Shown: in pieces, positions 24,414 through 31,910 of the stretch | How the letters are laid out: each line of letters begins with the position of its first letter | Position numbering within the stretch: position 1 is the stretch's first letter | NCBI RefSeq assembly: GCF_024539815.1 | Contig: NZ_JAHHIU010000155.1 | Location: forward strand, 1 to 32,838 | Length of the DNA: 32,838 bases | Direction: 5' to 3' | Source of the DNA: Streptomyces hayashii | GTDB taxonomy: Bacteria; Actinomycetota; Actinomycetes; Streptomycetales; Streptomycetaceae | Notes under the pieces: model-generated | The model's input: the letters and a program-made list of their open reading frames with translations, nothing else | What the model was told of the DNA's origin: nothing | Databases searched by the model: none | Made by a program: the position numbers and the translations under genes

Positions 24414-24693
24414 TCAGCGGGGGGCACTCCGGCGGTGGGAGATGCTGTGAACGATCCCAGAGCTGGAGTGATATCAACAGGATCAAGCGCATGCATCGCC
24501 CTGCTCTGCTGGCAGATCGATGAAACATCAGCTGTGCTCGTTCACATGTTGCCCGAGACGCATCACGCAGTTTCCCTGTCGGGCACCGAGCTGTCAATCG
24601 TCTGTGAAGCCGAAGGCACGGATCCGAACAAGGCCGAACACCGAGCCGGACACGATCCTTGACGACGCATCACCTCGTTCCTGCGCTCGCACC
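24414..24693. other. Region without recognised genes
   Basis: About 280 bp, less GC-rich than its surroundings, with mixed-frame open reading but no family motif. It probably represents scrambled sequence left by the deletion that truncated the esterase paralogue. Confidence 0.35.
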
Positions 24694-24695
24694 TG

Positions 24696-24709
24696 TGGGA
24701 GCGTTCCCA
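24696..24709. promoter_or_regulatory. CebR/LacI-type operator-like palindrome
   Basis: TGGGAGCGTTCCCA differs at one position from TGGGAGCGCTCCCA, the CebR box that controls cello-oligosaccharide and glycan genes in Streptomyces. With flanks the arms extend to TGTGGGA and TCCCACA. It lies about 65 bp upstream of a GGAGGT-GTG start (24774) of a broken reading frame. Confidence 0.65.
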
Positions 24710-24773
24710 CACGTTCCCCGTGCCCTCCCCGCAGGGCCGTGCTCACTCGGATCCCCCCACACCGGAGGTCATC

Positions 24774-25013
24774 GTGGCCGACTCCGCCGGGCCCACCGAA
24801 CGCCGACGCCCGAGCGCCATGGACGCCGGGCACCCGCCCGGCTGACCGGTTCTACGCCGCCGGCCTGGGCGTCGAGGCCTGGTCCGCCTCCGACACCACC
24901 CCGCGCTCGGCGACCGGCGCCACCCCGGGCCGGGAGCCAGCGTCAACTACGTGTCGTGGTGGGACGGCGACACCCTGCGGGAACTGCTCGACGGCACCCA
25001 CATCGACGAGTGA
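24774..25013 (+). pseudogene. Degenerate rhamnogalacturonan-lyase-like remnant
   Basis: A GTG with GGAGGT upstream opens a frame that stops after 23 codons. A second frame then reads DRFYAAGLGVEAWSASDTTP and onward, and after a further frameshift near 24936 reads VNYVSWWDGDTLRELLDGTHIDE and a stop. The 'EAWS...' segment followed by 'N(Y/F)xxWWDGDxxRELLDG' is a hallmark of family 11 rhamnogalacturonan lyases, which cut the same polymer the adjacent esterase deacetylates. Full-length enzymes are over 550 aa, so only a short internal piece remains, with at least one frameshift. The N-terminal 23 codons may belong to something else. Confidence 0.6.
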
Positions 25014-25107
25014 CGGGGCGGCGGCACGTGGCGCGTCGGCGGGACGTCCCTGTTCCGTAAGGGTTTCATGGTTCCGCACGGGCCACGCGCGCAGGTGGGA
25101 TGGGGAC

Positions 25108-26244
25108 ATGAAACTGCACGTCTCTCCGCCGGCGTTCCGGGGCCGGTTGCATGATGCCCGCACGGCGACCTCGATCGGCCGCTGGCTGGGGGTGGCGTTC
25201 GTGGTGTGCTTCGTCACCGGGCTGATCAGTCACTTCATGCAGCATCCGCCCGGCTGGGCGGCCGACTCCATCCCCAGCCGCCCGGTGTGGGGGTACCGGT
25301 TCACGCAGGGCCTGCACGTCGCGTCCGGCATCGCGGCGATCCCGTTGCTGCTCGCCAAGCTGTGGACGGTGTATCCGCGGCTGTTCGCCTGGCCGCCGCT
25401 GAGGTCGGTCAAGCACGCCCTGGAGCGGCTCTCGGTGGGGGTGCTGGTCGCCGGCGCCGTCTTCGAGCTGGCGACCGGGCTGCTGAACACGGCGCAGTGG
25501 TATCCGTGGCCCTTCTCGTTCGTGCCGGTGCACTATGCGGTGGCCTGGCTGGTGGTCGGGGCGCTGGCGCTGCACGTGGCGGTCAAGGCGCCGGAGATCA
25601 GGGCGCATTGGAGTCGTCGCTCGCCGGGGACGCTCGCTCTGCCCGCGCAGGACGGACCGGACCGGCGCTCGCTGCTGGCCTCGGTGGGCGCTGCGGTCGG
25701 AGCCGTCACGCTCACCACCGTGGGCCAGTCGTTCACCCCGCTGAAGGACTTCCTGCTGTTGGCGCCCCGGGATCCGGACAAGGGGCCGCAGTCGCTGCCG
25801 GTGAACCGGACGGCCGCCGCGGCCGGCGTCGGCCGGGTCGTGGACGAGACGTACCGGTTGACGGTCGCCGGTCCGCGGTCCTACACCCTCACCCTGGACG
25901 AGTTGCGCGCTCTGCCGCAGCACGAGGTGGAGCTGCCGATCGCCTGTGTGGAGGGATGGAGCAAGTCGGCGCGCTGGGGCGGCGTGCGTGTCGTGGATCT
26001 GCTGGAGCGTGCGGGGGCGCCGTCCCACGCCAGGGTGCGGGTGGTCTCCTTGCAGCTGAGGGGCGGTTACCGGGTGTCGGAGATGGGCCATGAGCATGCC
26101 CGTGACCCGCTCACCCTGCTCGCCCTGCGTCTCAACGGCGAGGAACTCGACCCCGACCACGGATATCCGGCGCGGCTCATCGCCCCGAACCGGCCGGGTG
26201 TGCTGCAGACCAAATGGGTGGGCCGACTGGAGGTGACGGCGTGA
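25108..26244 (+). CDS. Membrane molybdopterin-dependent oxidoreductase (sulfite-oxidase/YedY fold) with internal Tat motif
   Basis: A 378-aa redox protein. The N-terminal half has four membrane helices (about 27-45, 70-90, 107-130, 140-160) with His residues in SHFMQH, GLHVASG, VHYAVAWL and LALHVAV that could hold b-type heme, as in cytochrome b561-like domains. Then comes a twin-arginine motif, DRRSLLASVGAAVGAVTLTT (Arg186-Arg187), forming a fifth helix. The extracytoplasmic domain is a sulfite-oxidase-type molybdenum domain with IACVEGWSKSARWGG, whose Cys280 would bind molybdenum. Five-helix molybdoproteins in which Sec inserts the first helices and Tat the last are known in Streptomyces; this fits that design. 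The next gene overlaps by four bases (GTGA). Confidence 0.9.
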   Translation: MKLHVSPPAFRGRLHDARTATSIGRWLGVAFVVCFVTGLISHFMQHPPGWAADSIPSRPVWGYRFTQGLHVASGIAAIPLLLAKLWTVYPRLFAWPPLRSVKHALERLSVGVLVAGAVFELATGLLNTAQWYPWPFSFVPVHYAVAWLVVGALALHVAVKAPEIRAHWSRRSPGTLALPAQDGPDRRSLLASVGAAVGAVTLTTVGQSFTPLKDFLLLAPRDPDKGPQSLPVNRTAAAAGVGRVVDETYRLTVAGPRSYTLTLDELRALPQHEVELPIACVEGWSKSARWGGVRVVDLLERAGAPSHARVRVVSLQLRGGYRVSEMGHEHARDPLTLLALRLNGEELDPDHGYPARLIAPNRPGVLQTKWVGRLEVTA

Positions 26245-26645
26245 AAGCGCTGCGGGTGCTGCTGGGTGCGGCCGGCTCGGCGCTCATGGGCGTCGGGGCG
26301 TGGCTGCTGACGGACGTCCGTGACCCGGCCGATGTGCTGGTCTGGCTCGGAGGGGCGGTGCTCCTGCACGACGTGCTGATCGCTCCGTCGGTGCTGCTGG
26401 TCGGGCTGGTGCTGGTGCGGGGCGGCCGGCGGGGACCGGTGCGCGGGGCCCTGCTCGTCGCGGGCGCGCTGACGGCGGTGGCGCTTCCCGTGCTGCTACG
26501 ACCGGGAAGGACGGCCAACCCGTCGGTGCTGCCGCTGGACTACCCGCGCAACTGGCTGATCTCGCTGGTCGCCGTGGCCACGGTGGCGGCGCTGTGGGCG
26601 GCCGCCCGGGAGTTCGCGCGCGGACGTCGGCGGCCTGACAGGTGA
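26241..26645 (+). CDS. Small membrane protein coupled to the molybdoenzyme
   Basis: A 134-aa protein with about four hydrophobic helices: VLLGAAGSALMGVGAWLL, VLVWLGGAVLLHDVLIAPSVLLVGLVLV, GALLVAGALTAVALPVLL and WLISLVAVATVAALWAA. A His-Asp pair in LLHDVL lies inside the second helix. The GTG overlaps the molybdoenzyme stop (GTGA), so translation is coupled and a partner role, for example in electron transfer or assembly, is reasonable. I recognise no named family. Confidence 0.82.
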   Translation: MKALRVLLGAAGSALMGVGAWLLTDVRDPADVLVWLGGAVLLHDVLIAPSVLLVGLVLVRGGRRGPVRGALLVAGALTAVALPVLLRPGRTANPSVLPLDYPRNWLISLVAVATVAALWAAAREFARGRRRPDR

Positions 26646-26762
26646 CGTGTGGTCCGGCCGTCGGACGTGCCGGCGGACGCCCCGGGAGGGGGCGTCTTAC
26701 GGGTGTCTTACGCGTACCGGGCGACCGGGGCGGATCCCGGCCGGGCCCCCTAGCGTGAGCGG

Positions 26763-27383
26763 ATGCGATCTCTGCGTACCGCGCGTGTCACCGCGCTGGT
26801 CACCGCCCCTCCGCTGCTGTTGGCCGCCGCGGGCCTGGTGCACCCCCGGCATCTGACCCAGGCGACGGCGGGCGACTGGGCCGGCCTGCACATCGTCCTG
26901 CTGCCCGTCTTCCCCCTCCTCGTCCTCGGGTTGGTGGTCCCGTTGTGGGGACGGCCGCGCCGGGACGTGGACGGTGCTCTGACGGTGCTCTCCTGGGCCG
27001 GATGCGCCTGCTTCGCCGCGTACTACACCGGCCTGGACGCGGTGGCCGGCATCTCCGCCGGGACGGTGGTCGACCACGGCGTCCACGGGGTGGCCGGGCG
27101 GCTCTTCGCCACCGGCGACGAGTTGGGCCGAACCGGGGTGTACGGACTGGCCGTCGCCTCGCTCGCCGGCTGCGCGGTGCTGTGGCGGCGGCACGGTGCG
27201 CGGATCCTGCCGGGCGCGGTCGTCCTGCTGGCCGCCTGCTGGTCGTTCGCCGACAGCCACATCTTCTGGCCGAAGGGCGTGTTCACCATGCTGGGCTTCG
27301 CCGTGGCCTTCGCCCTGCTGACGGTCGCGGCGGCCCGGCCGGCCGAGCGGATACGGGAGCCGGAAAGGCTTACGAACCCCTGA
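26763..27383 (+). CDS. Multi-pass membrane protein of unknown function
   Basis: A 206-aa protein with about six hydrophobic helices, beginning RVTALVTAPPLLLAAAGLVHP and including GLHIVLLPVFPLLVLGLVVPLW, LSWAGCACFAAYYTGLDAVAGISAG and VFTMLGFAVAFALLTVAAA. Helices carry HP, LH and SHIFWP motifs. The sequence DRGVHG-like loop VVDHGVHGVAGRLF lies between helices three and four. It is 117 bp after the previous gene and 53 bp before the epimerase start on the same strand. No family name can be given. Confidence 0.8.
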   Translation: MRSLRTARVTALVTAPPLLLAAAGLVHPRHLTQATAGDWAGLHIVLLPVFPLLVLGLVVPLWGRPRRDVDGALTVLSWAGCACFAAYYTGLDAVAGISAGTVVDHGVHGVAGRLFATGDELGRTGVYGLAVASLAGCAVLWRRHGARILPGAVVLLAACWSFADSHIFWPKGVFTMLGFAVAFALLTVAAARPAERIREPERLTNP

Positions 27384-27436
27384 CGTCCGCGAGCCGAACG
27401 ACCCACGACCGGCCGGAGGCCCCTACGGTCGGTGAC

Positions 27437-28489
27437 ATGTTGATCCTGGTCACTGGAGGTGCGGGCTTCATCGGCTCGCACATCGTCACCGCCCTCGTCG
27501 CCGCCGGGCACGAGGTCCGCGTCCTCGACGCACTGCTGCCCGCCGCTCACCGCACGGCGCCCGAGATCCCCGACGGGACGGACTGGCGACACGCCGACGT
27601 CCGCGACAAGGAGGCGGTGGCCGACGCCCTTCAGGGAGCGGACGTCGTCTGCCACCAGGCCGCGATGGTCGGACTGGGCAAGGACTTCGCCGACGCCCCC
27701 GACTACGTGGGCTGCAACGACCTCGGCACCGCCGTGCTCCTGGCCGGTATGGCCGAAGCGGGCCTGCGGCGGCTGGTCCTGGCGAGTTCGATGGTCGTCT
27801 ACGGCGAGGGACGGTACGAGTGTTCCCGGCACGGCGTCGTACGGCCGGGACCGCGCAAGGAGGCCGATCTGGAGGCGGGCGGCTTCGAGCCGCCGTGTCC
27901 GCACTGCGGGGAGCCGCTGGCCGCCGGTCTGGTGGGAGAGGACGCCCCGGCCGATCCGCGCAACGTGTACGCGGCCACCAAGCTGGCCCAGGAGCACCTG
28001 GCCGCCGCCTGGGCGCGGGCGACCGGCGGGCGGGTCGCCGCCCTGCGCTACCACAACGTGTACGGCCCCGGGATGCCCAGGGACACCCCCTACGCGGGCG
28101 TCGCTTCCCTGTTCCGGTCCGCCCTGTCGCGCGGCGAGGCCCCGCGCGTCTTCGAGGACGGCGGCCAGCGCCGGGACTTCGTGCACGTGCGGGACGTCGC
28201 GGGCGCCAACCTCGCGGCCCTGGACGGGCTGGCCGGCTCACCGGACGGCGGTCTGCGGGCGTACAACGTGGGAAGCGGAGAGCCGCACACGGTGGGGGAG
28301 ATGGCCGGTGCGCTGGCCGAGGCGTACGGCGGGCCGACGCCCGTCGTCACGGGGGAGTACCGGCTCGGCGACGTCCGACACATCACCGCCTCCTCCCAGC
28401 GGCTGCGCGACGAGTCGGGATGGAAGCCGCAGGTCCTCTTCGCGGAAGGCATGACGGAGTTCGCGTCGGCGCCGCTGCGGGCCGGGTGA
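27437..28489 (+). CDS. NAD-dependent epimerase/dehydratase with Cys-rich insertion
   Basis: A 350-aa extended SDR enzyme, probably acting on a nucleotide sugar. The NAD motif TGGAGFIGSHIV is at residues 6-17. The active-site pair is Y178-x3-K182 in NVYAATKLAQEH, with the Ser region LASSMVVYGEG before it and RYHNVYGPGMP, RDFVHVRDVA and YNVGSGEPHTV after it. Between the Ser and Tyr regions is an insertion of about 45 residues holding Cys129 and C154-PH-C157, resembling a small zinc site. ATG gives a natural N-terminus MLILVTGG although the upstream site is weak. A strong hairpin follows. The neighbouring glycosyltransferase operon makes a role in envelope glycans plausible. Confidence 0.9.
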   Translation: MLILVTGGAGFIGSHIVTALVAAGHEVRVLDALLPAAHRTAPEIPDGTDWRHADVRDKEAVADALQGADVVCHQAAMVGLGKDFADAPDYVGCNDLGTAVLLAGMAEAGLRRLVLASSMVVYGEGRYECSRHGVVRPGPRKEADLEAGGFEPPCPHCGEPLAAGLVGEDAPADPRNVYAATKLAQEHLAAAWARATGGRVAALRYHNVYGPGMPRDTPYAGVASLFRSALSRGEAPRVFEDGGQRRDFVHVRDVAGANLAALDGLAGSPDGGLRAYNVGSGEPHTVGEMAGALAEAYGGPTPVVTGEYRLGDVRHITASSQRLRDESGWKPQVLFAEGMTEFASAPLRAG

Positions 28490-28512
28490 GGTTATCCGTC
28501 CGCTCCACGACG

Positions 28513-28556
28513 ACGGCAGGGCGGGCCCGGATCTCCCACCGGGCCCGCCCTGCCGT
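28513..28556. terminator. Bidirectional terminator between epimerase and sensor kinase
   Basis: Perfect 18-bp inverted repeat (28513-28530 with 28539-28556) around an eight-base loop, lying between two convergent stops (28489 and 28598). Very GC-rich and without a U-run on either strand. Confidence 0.85.
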
Positions 28557-28597
28557 TGCCGTCCTCGGACCGGCGGACCGTCGCCGGCCGGTCGGTC

Positions 28598-29710
28598 TCA
28601 GACCACCGCTGGCAGATGCACCTCGAACCGGCAGCCGCCCGGCACGTTGCACACCGCCGCGCGCCCCTGGTGAGCCTCCACGATGCCTCGCACGATGGCC
28701 AGGCCGAGCCCCGCTCCGGCCGGCGGGGTGCGGGCGTCCGTGCCGCGCCAGCCGGTGTCGAAGACGCGGGGCAGGTCCTCCGGAGCGATCCCGCCGCAGC
28801 CGTCGGTCACCGACAGCACGACGCGGTCGGCCTCGCGGTGCGCCGAGACGGCGACCGTGCCGTCCGCGGGCGTGCGGCGGATCGCGTTGACGAGCAGGTT
28901 GGCCAGCACACGGGACATCTCGCGGCCGTCGACCTCCACCGGCACGGCGTCGACCCCGTGGCCCACGAGGCGCACCCCGTGTTCCCTGGCCAGCGCGTCG
29001 ACTCCGGCGATGGCGTCGCCGACGAGGTCGTAGACGGACATCCGGGTCGGCGAGAGGGCGAGCACCCCGGCCTGGATCCGGGACAGTTCGAACAGGTCGC
29101 CGACCATGCCGCTCATCCGGCCGACCTCCGCGCGGATGCGGGTGAGGTAGACGCGGGGATCGTCGACCATGCCGTCCTCAAGGGCTTCGGTCATCGCCTG
29201 GAGGCCGGCCAGCGGGGTGCGCAGATCGTGCGAGATCCAGGCGACCAGCTCGCGCCGCGAGGCCTCAAGGGTGCGCTCCCGCTCCCGGGAGGCGGCGAGC
29301 TTGTCACTGGTCGCGGCCAACTGGCGGCTGAGCTGGGCGAGTTCCGCGGTGGGCGCGGCGGCCGGCGGAGTGAAGCTGCCGTCCTCGCCGAGGGCGCGCG
29401 TGGCCTCCGCCAGCTCACGGCTGCCCCTGACGACACTGCGGCCCAGGAGCAGCGCCACGACGAGCGAGACGACCGCGGCCATCGAGCACACCATGGTCAC
29501 CACCCACAGGTCGTGCTCGGAGAGGAACATCGCGCGCGAGACCAGCATGGTCCCGGCGAGCATCGCCGCCACGGTCACGGCGGCGACCACGGCCAGGGAC
29601 ACGGAGACGGACCGGTTGCGCAGCGCCCGCAGGGCCGCCGCGCCGACCAGCCCGGCGGCCGCCGCGCCGATCGCCGCGTAGAGCGCTATGAGGAGCGTGT
29701 CACCGACCAT
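28598..29710 (-). CDS. Two-component sensor histidine kinase
   Basis: A 370-aa membrane kinase. Three hydrophobic stretches occupy the first 90 residues with only a short external loop, and a HAMP-like linker (LLLGRSVVRGSRELAEATRAL) follows. The H-box is SHDLRTPL with His161. The catalytic domain shows the N-box NLLVNAIRRTPADG, G1 DGCGGI, F-box PRVFDTGWRG and G2 GAGLGLAIVRGI. In the N-box the usual HTP reads RTP. The short sensing loop suggests detection of a membrane-embedded or membrane-proximal signal. The start overlaps the regulator's 3' end by 11 bases, so the two are co-translated. It lies between two envelope-related gene groups that it may control. Confidence 0.95.
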   Translation of the reverse strand: MVGDTLLIALYAAIGAAAAGLVGAAALRALRNRSVSVSLAVVAAVTVAAMLAGTMLVSRAMFLSEHDLWVVTMVCSMAAVVSLVVALLLGRSVVRGSRELAEATRALGEDGSFTPPAAAPTAELAQLSRQLAATSDKLAASRERERTLEASRRELVAWISHDLRTPLAGLQAMTEALEDGMVDDPRVYLTRIRAEVGRMSGMVGDLFELSRIQAGVLALSPTRMSVYDLVGDAIAGVDALAREHGVRLVGHGVDAVPVEVDGREMSRVLANLLVNAIRRTPADGTVAVSAHREADRVVLSVTDGCGGIAPEDLPRVFDTGWRGTDARTPPAGAGLGLAIVRGIVEAHQGRAAVCNVPGGCRFEVHLPAVV

Positions 29711-30425
29711 CGCCGGCCTCGCCTTCCTGGCTTCCGGGAGCGTCGAAGCGGTAGCCGACGCCCCACACCGTGCTGATCAGACGCGGACGGGCCGGGTCGT
29801 CCTCGACCTTCTCGCGCAGCCGCCGCACGTGCACGGTGACCGTCGACAGATCGCCGAACTCCCAGCCCCAGACCCGCTGCATCAACTGCTCCCGGCTCGT
29901 CGCCCGCCCGGGGTGCCGGATGAAGAACTCCAGGAGGTCGAACTCCCGGATGGTCAGGGCCAGTTCGACACCGTCGCGGGTGACGCGCCGGGCTCTGGGG
30001 TCCAGGGCGAGCGGTCCGGAGCGCAGCCAGGGCTCCGGCGCGCCGACCGGGGCGGCGGTCGGCGCGCCGGACCTGCGCAGCACGGACTCCACCCGCAGGA
30101 CCAGTTCACGGGGGCTGAAGGGCTTGGTGACGTAGTCGTCCGCGCCGACCTCCAGGCCGAGGATGCGGTCCTCCTCGTCGCCGCGCGCGGTCAGCATGAT
30201 CACCGGGAGTGGCGCGGCGGCCCGGATGCGGCGGCAGACCTCCAGCCCGTCCATGCCGGGCAGCATCAGGTCCAGCACGACCAGGTCGGGCTTGCGGCGG
30301 GCGGCCTGCGCGACGGCGGTGGGACCGTCGGCGGCCACGTCCACGGCGAAGCCCGCCCGGTCGAGATATCCGGCGACGACCTCGGAGACGGTGGGGTCGT
30401 CATCGACGACGAGTACGCGTTTCAC
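29700..30425 (-). CDS. OmpR/PhoB-family response regulator
   Basis: A 241-aa regulator. The receiver domain has the acidic pocket VVDDD, phospho-acceptor Asp52 in VVLDLMLPGMDG, the Thr in LTAR and the conserved Lys in DDYVTKPFSPREL. The C-terminal winged helix is complete: RVTRDGVELALTIREFDLLEFFIRHPGRATSREQLMQRVWG, recognition helix STVTVHVRRLREKVEDDP, and wing LISTVWGVGYRF. The start is GTG with no clear site. It is transcribed divergently from the glycosyltransferase operon, whose promoter region it probably binds, and it is followed by its kinase. Confidence 0.95.
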   Translation of the reverse strand: MKRVLVVDDDPTVSEVVAGYLDRAGFAVDVAADGPTAVAQAARRKPDLVVLDLMLPGMDGLEVCRRIRAAAPLPVIMLTARGDEEDRILGLEVGADDYVTKPFSPRELVLRVESVLRRSGAPTAAPVGAPEPWLRSGPLALDPRARRVTRDGVELALTIREFDLLEFFIRHPGRATSREQLMQRVWGWEFGDLSTVTVHVRRLREKVEDDPARPRLISTVWGVGYRFDAPGSQEGEAGDGR

Positions 30426-30483
30426 ATACCGAGTCTCACACCAGGATCCCGCCCACGACGGATGTGACGGGCGACGTCAGCGT

Positions 30484-30530
30484 TCCGTAAGAACACGAAA
30501 TCCGTTATGCCGCTTTTGCGTCCGTACAGT
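30484..30530 (+). promoter_or_regulatory. Putative promoter/operator of the glycosyltransferase operon
   Basis: Three direct TCCGT repeats start at 30484, 30501 and 30521. A TACAGT hexamer at 30525-30530 would place transcription start at or next to the GTG at 30538, consistent with a leaderless message. Direct repeats are the usual site type for OmpR-family regulators. All of this is inference from pattern. Confidence 0.4.
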
Positions 30531-30537
30531 GAGTGAG

Positions 30538-31257
30538 GTGATCAACACATCCCCCCCTTCCGTGGACGTCGTGCTGCCCTGCCTCGACGAGGCCGAGGCC
30601 CTGCCCTGGGTGCTGGAGCGGATCCCGCCCGGCTGGCGCGCGATCGTCGTCGACAACGGTTCCACCGACGGTTCCCCCGACCTCGCCCGCGACCTGGGCG
30701 CCCATGTGGTCCACGAACCCCGGCGCGGCTTCGGCGCCGCCTGCCACGCGGGCCTCACCGCGGCGACGGCCGACGTGGTCTGCTTCTGCGACTGCGACGC
30801 CTCCCTCGACCCCGGACTGCTGCCGACCGTGGCCGCCCCCGTCCTCGACGGCGCAGCGGATCTGGTTCTGGGCCGACGCCGGCCCACCGCTCTCGGCGCC
30901 TGGCCCCTGCACGCCAGGCTCGCCAACCTCGAACTGGCCCGCCTCGTGCGCCGCCGCACCGGGCTGCGTCTGCACGACCTGGGGCCCATGCGCGCCGCGC
31001 GACGTGAGGCGCTGCTCGACCTGCGCCTGAGCGACCGGCGCTCCGGCTATCCGCTGCAGATGGTGGTCCGCGCCGCGGACGCCGACTGGCGGGTGACGGA
31101 GACCGATGTGCCCTATCTGCCGCGCGCGGGCCGTTCCAAGGTCACCGGCACCTGGCGCGGAGCCTGGCAGGCCGTGCGCGACATGCGTGCCGTGCTCGCC
31201 GAGCAGCCGGCCGCCGCGCCGGCCCTCGGCGCGAGTGTCCTGGGAGGCGTCCGATGA
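30538..31257 (+). CDS. Glycosyltransferase family 2
   Basis: A 239-aa cytoplasmic or membrane-associated GT-A enzyme. It has the nucleotide-binding strand VDVVLPCLDEAEALPWVLERI, then VVDNGSTDGSPDLARDLGAHVV, HEPRRGFGAACHAGLTAATADVVCFCDCDASLD (the D-x-D type metal site), and the acceptor-side RRSGYPLQMVVRAADADWRVTETDVPYLPRAGRSKVTGTWRGAWQAVRDM, typical of dolichol/polyprenyl-phosphate-sugar synthase-like GT2 proteins. It has no C-terminal membrane helix. GTG 30538 is chosen for the leaderless arrangement; GTG 30529 is the alternative. It overlaps the DUF2064 gene by four bases. Confidence 0.9.
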   Translation: MINTSPPSVDVVLPCLDEAEALPWVLERIPPGWRAIVVDNGSTDGSPDLARDLGAHVVHEPRRGFGAACHAGLTAATADVVCFCDCDASLDPGLLPTVAAPVLDGAADLVLGRRRPTALGAWPLHARLANLELARLVRRRTGLRLHDLGPMRAARREALLDLRLSDRRSGYPLQMVVRAADADWRVTETDVPYLPRAGRSKVTGTWRGAWQAVRDMRAVLAEQPAAAPALGASVLGGVR

Positions 31258-31910
31258 ACCCCCGACGCACGACCGCGGGCTTGCCCACCTTGCTGGTCAT
31301 CGCGAAGGAGCCGGTGCCCGGACGGGTCAAGACCCGCCTCACGCCGCCGTACACGCCGCAGGAGGCCGCCGCTCTGGCCGAGGCCGCTCTGACCGACACA
31401 CTGCACGCCGTGCTCCGGGCGCCCGCCCGGCGCCGGGTGCTCGTCCTCGACGGAACCCCCGGCCGCTGGCTGCCGCCCGGTTTCGAGGTCGCGTCCCAGG
31501 GCTCCGGAGGCCTCGACGAGCGCATCGCCGCAGCCTTCGAACTCTGCGACGACGGACCGGCCCTGCTGGTCGGCATGGACACCCCGCAGCTCACCCCGGA
31601 CCTGCTGGCCGAGGTCGGCCGCGACGGGCACGACGCCTGGTTCGGCCCCGCCGCCGACGGCGGCTTCTGGGCCCTGGGCTTCGCCGAACCGGCCCGCGCC
31701 GGGGCCCTCGTCAGGGGCGTGGCGATGTCCACCGACCGCACCGGAGCCGTCCAGCGGCGCAGGCTCGTCGACGCGGGCCTGAGCATCGGGCAGCTGGCGA
31801 CGCTGCGCGACGTGGACACGGCGGCGGACGCCGCCTCGGTGGCCGCCTGTTGCCCGCCCCGCTCCCGCTTCGCCGCCGCCATGGCCTCGCTCGCGCAGGC
31901 CGTACGTTGA
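31254..31910 (+). CDS. DUF2064/TIGR04282-family glycosyltransferase-like protein
   Basis: A 218-aa GT-A-like protein. The family signatures are TLLVIAKEPVPGRVKTRLTPPYTPQEAAALAEAAL at the N-terminus, the QGSGGLDERIAAAF helix, LLVGMDTPQLTPDLL and the FGPAADGGFWALGF block, ending with STDRTG and LRDVDT. The family is often named after arsenosugar biosynthesis but occurs widely with GT2 enzymes and in no arsenic context, as here: no ArsM, ArsS or arsenic-resistance gene is in the window. It is coupled to both neighbours by four-base overlaps (ATGA before, TTGA after). Its donor and acceptor are unknown. Confidence 0.9.
   Translation: MNPRRTTAGLPTLLVIAKEPVPGRVKTRLTPPYTPQEAAALAEAALTDTLHAVLRAPARRRVLVLDGTPGRWLPPGFEVASQGSGGLDERIAAAFELCDDGPALLVGMDTPQLTPDLLAEVGRDGHDAWFGPAADGGFWALGFAEPARAGALVRGVAMSTDRTGAVQRRRLVDAGLSIGQLATLRDVDTAADAASVAACCPPRSRFAAAMASLAQAVR

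Noticed and set aside
24520..25107. N-terminal extension of the molybdoenzyme frame back to 24520
   Set aside because: The open frame runs through a degenerate lyase fragment and intergenic sequence; the natural start is the ATG at 25108 just before the first membrane helix.
31254..31910. Arsenosugar biosynthesis cluster, as the TIGR04282 name would imply
   Set aside because: No arsenic methyltransferase, radical SAM ArsS or arsenic-resistance gene is in the window; the methyltransferase next door lacks the Cys pattern of ArsM.
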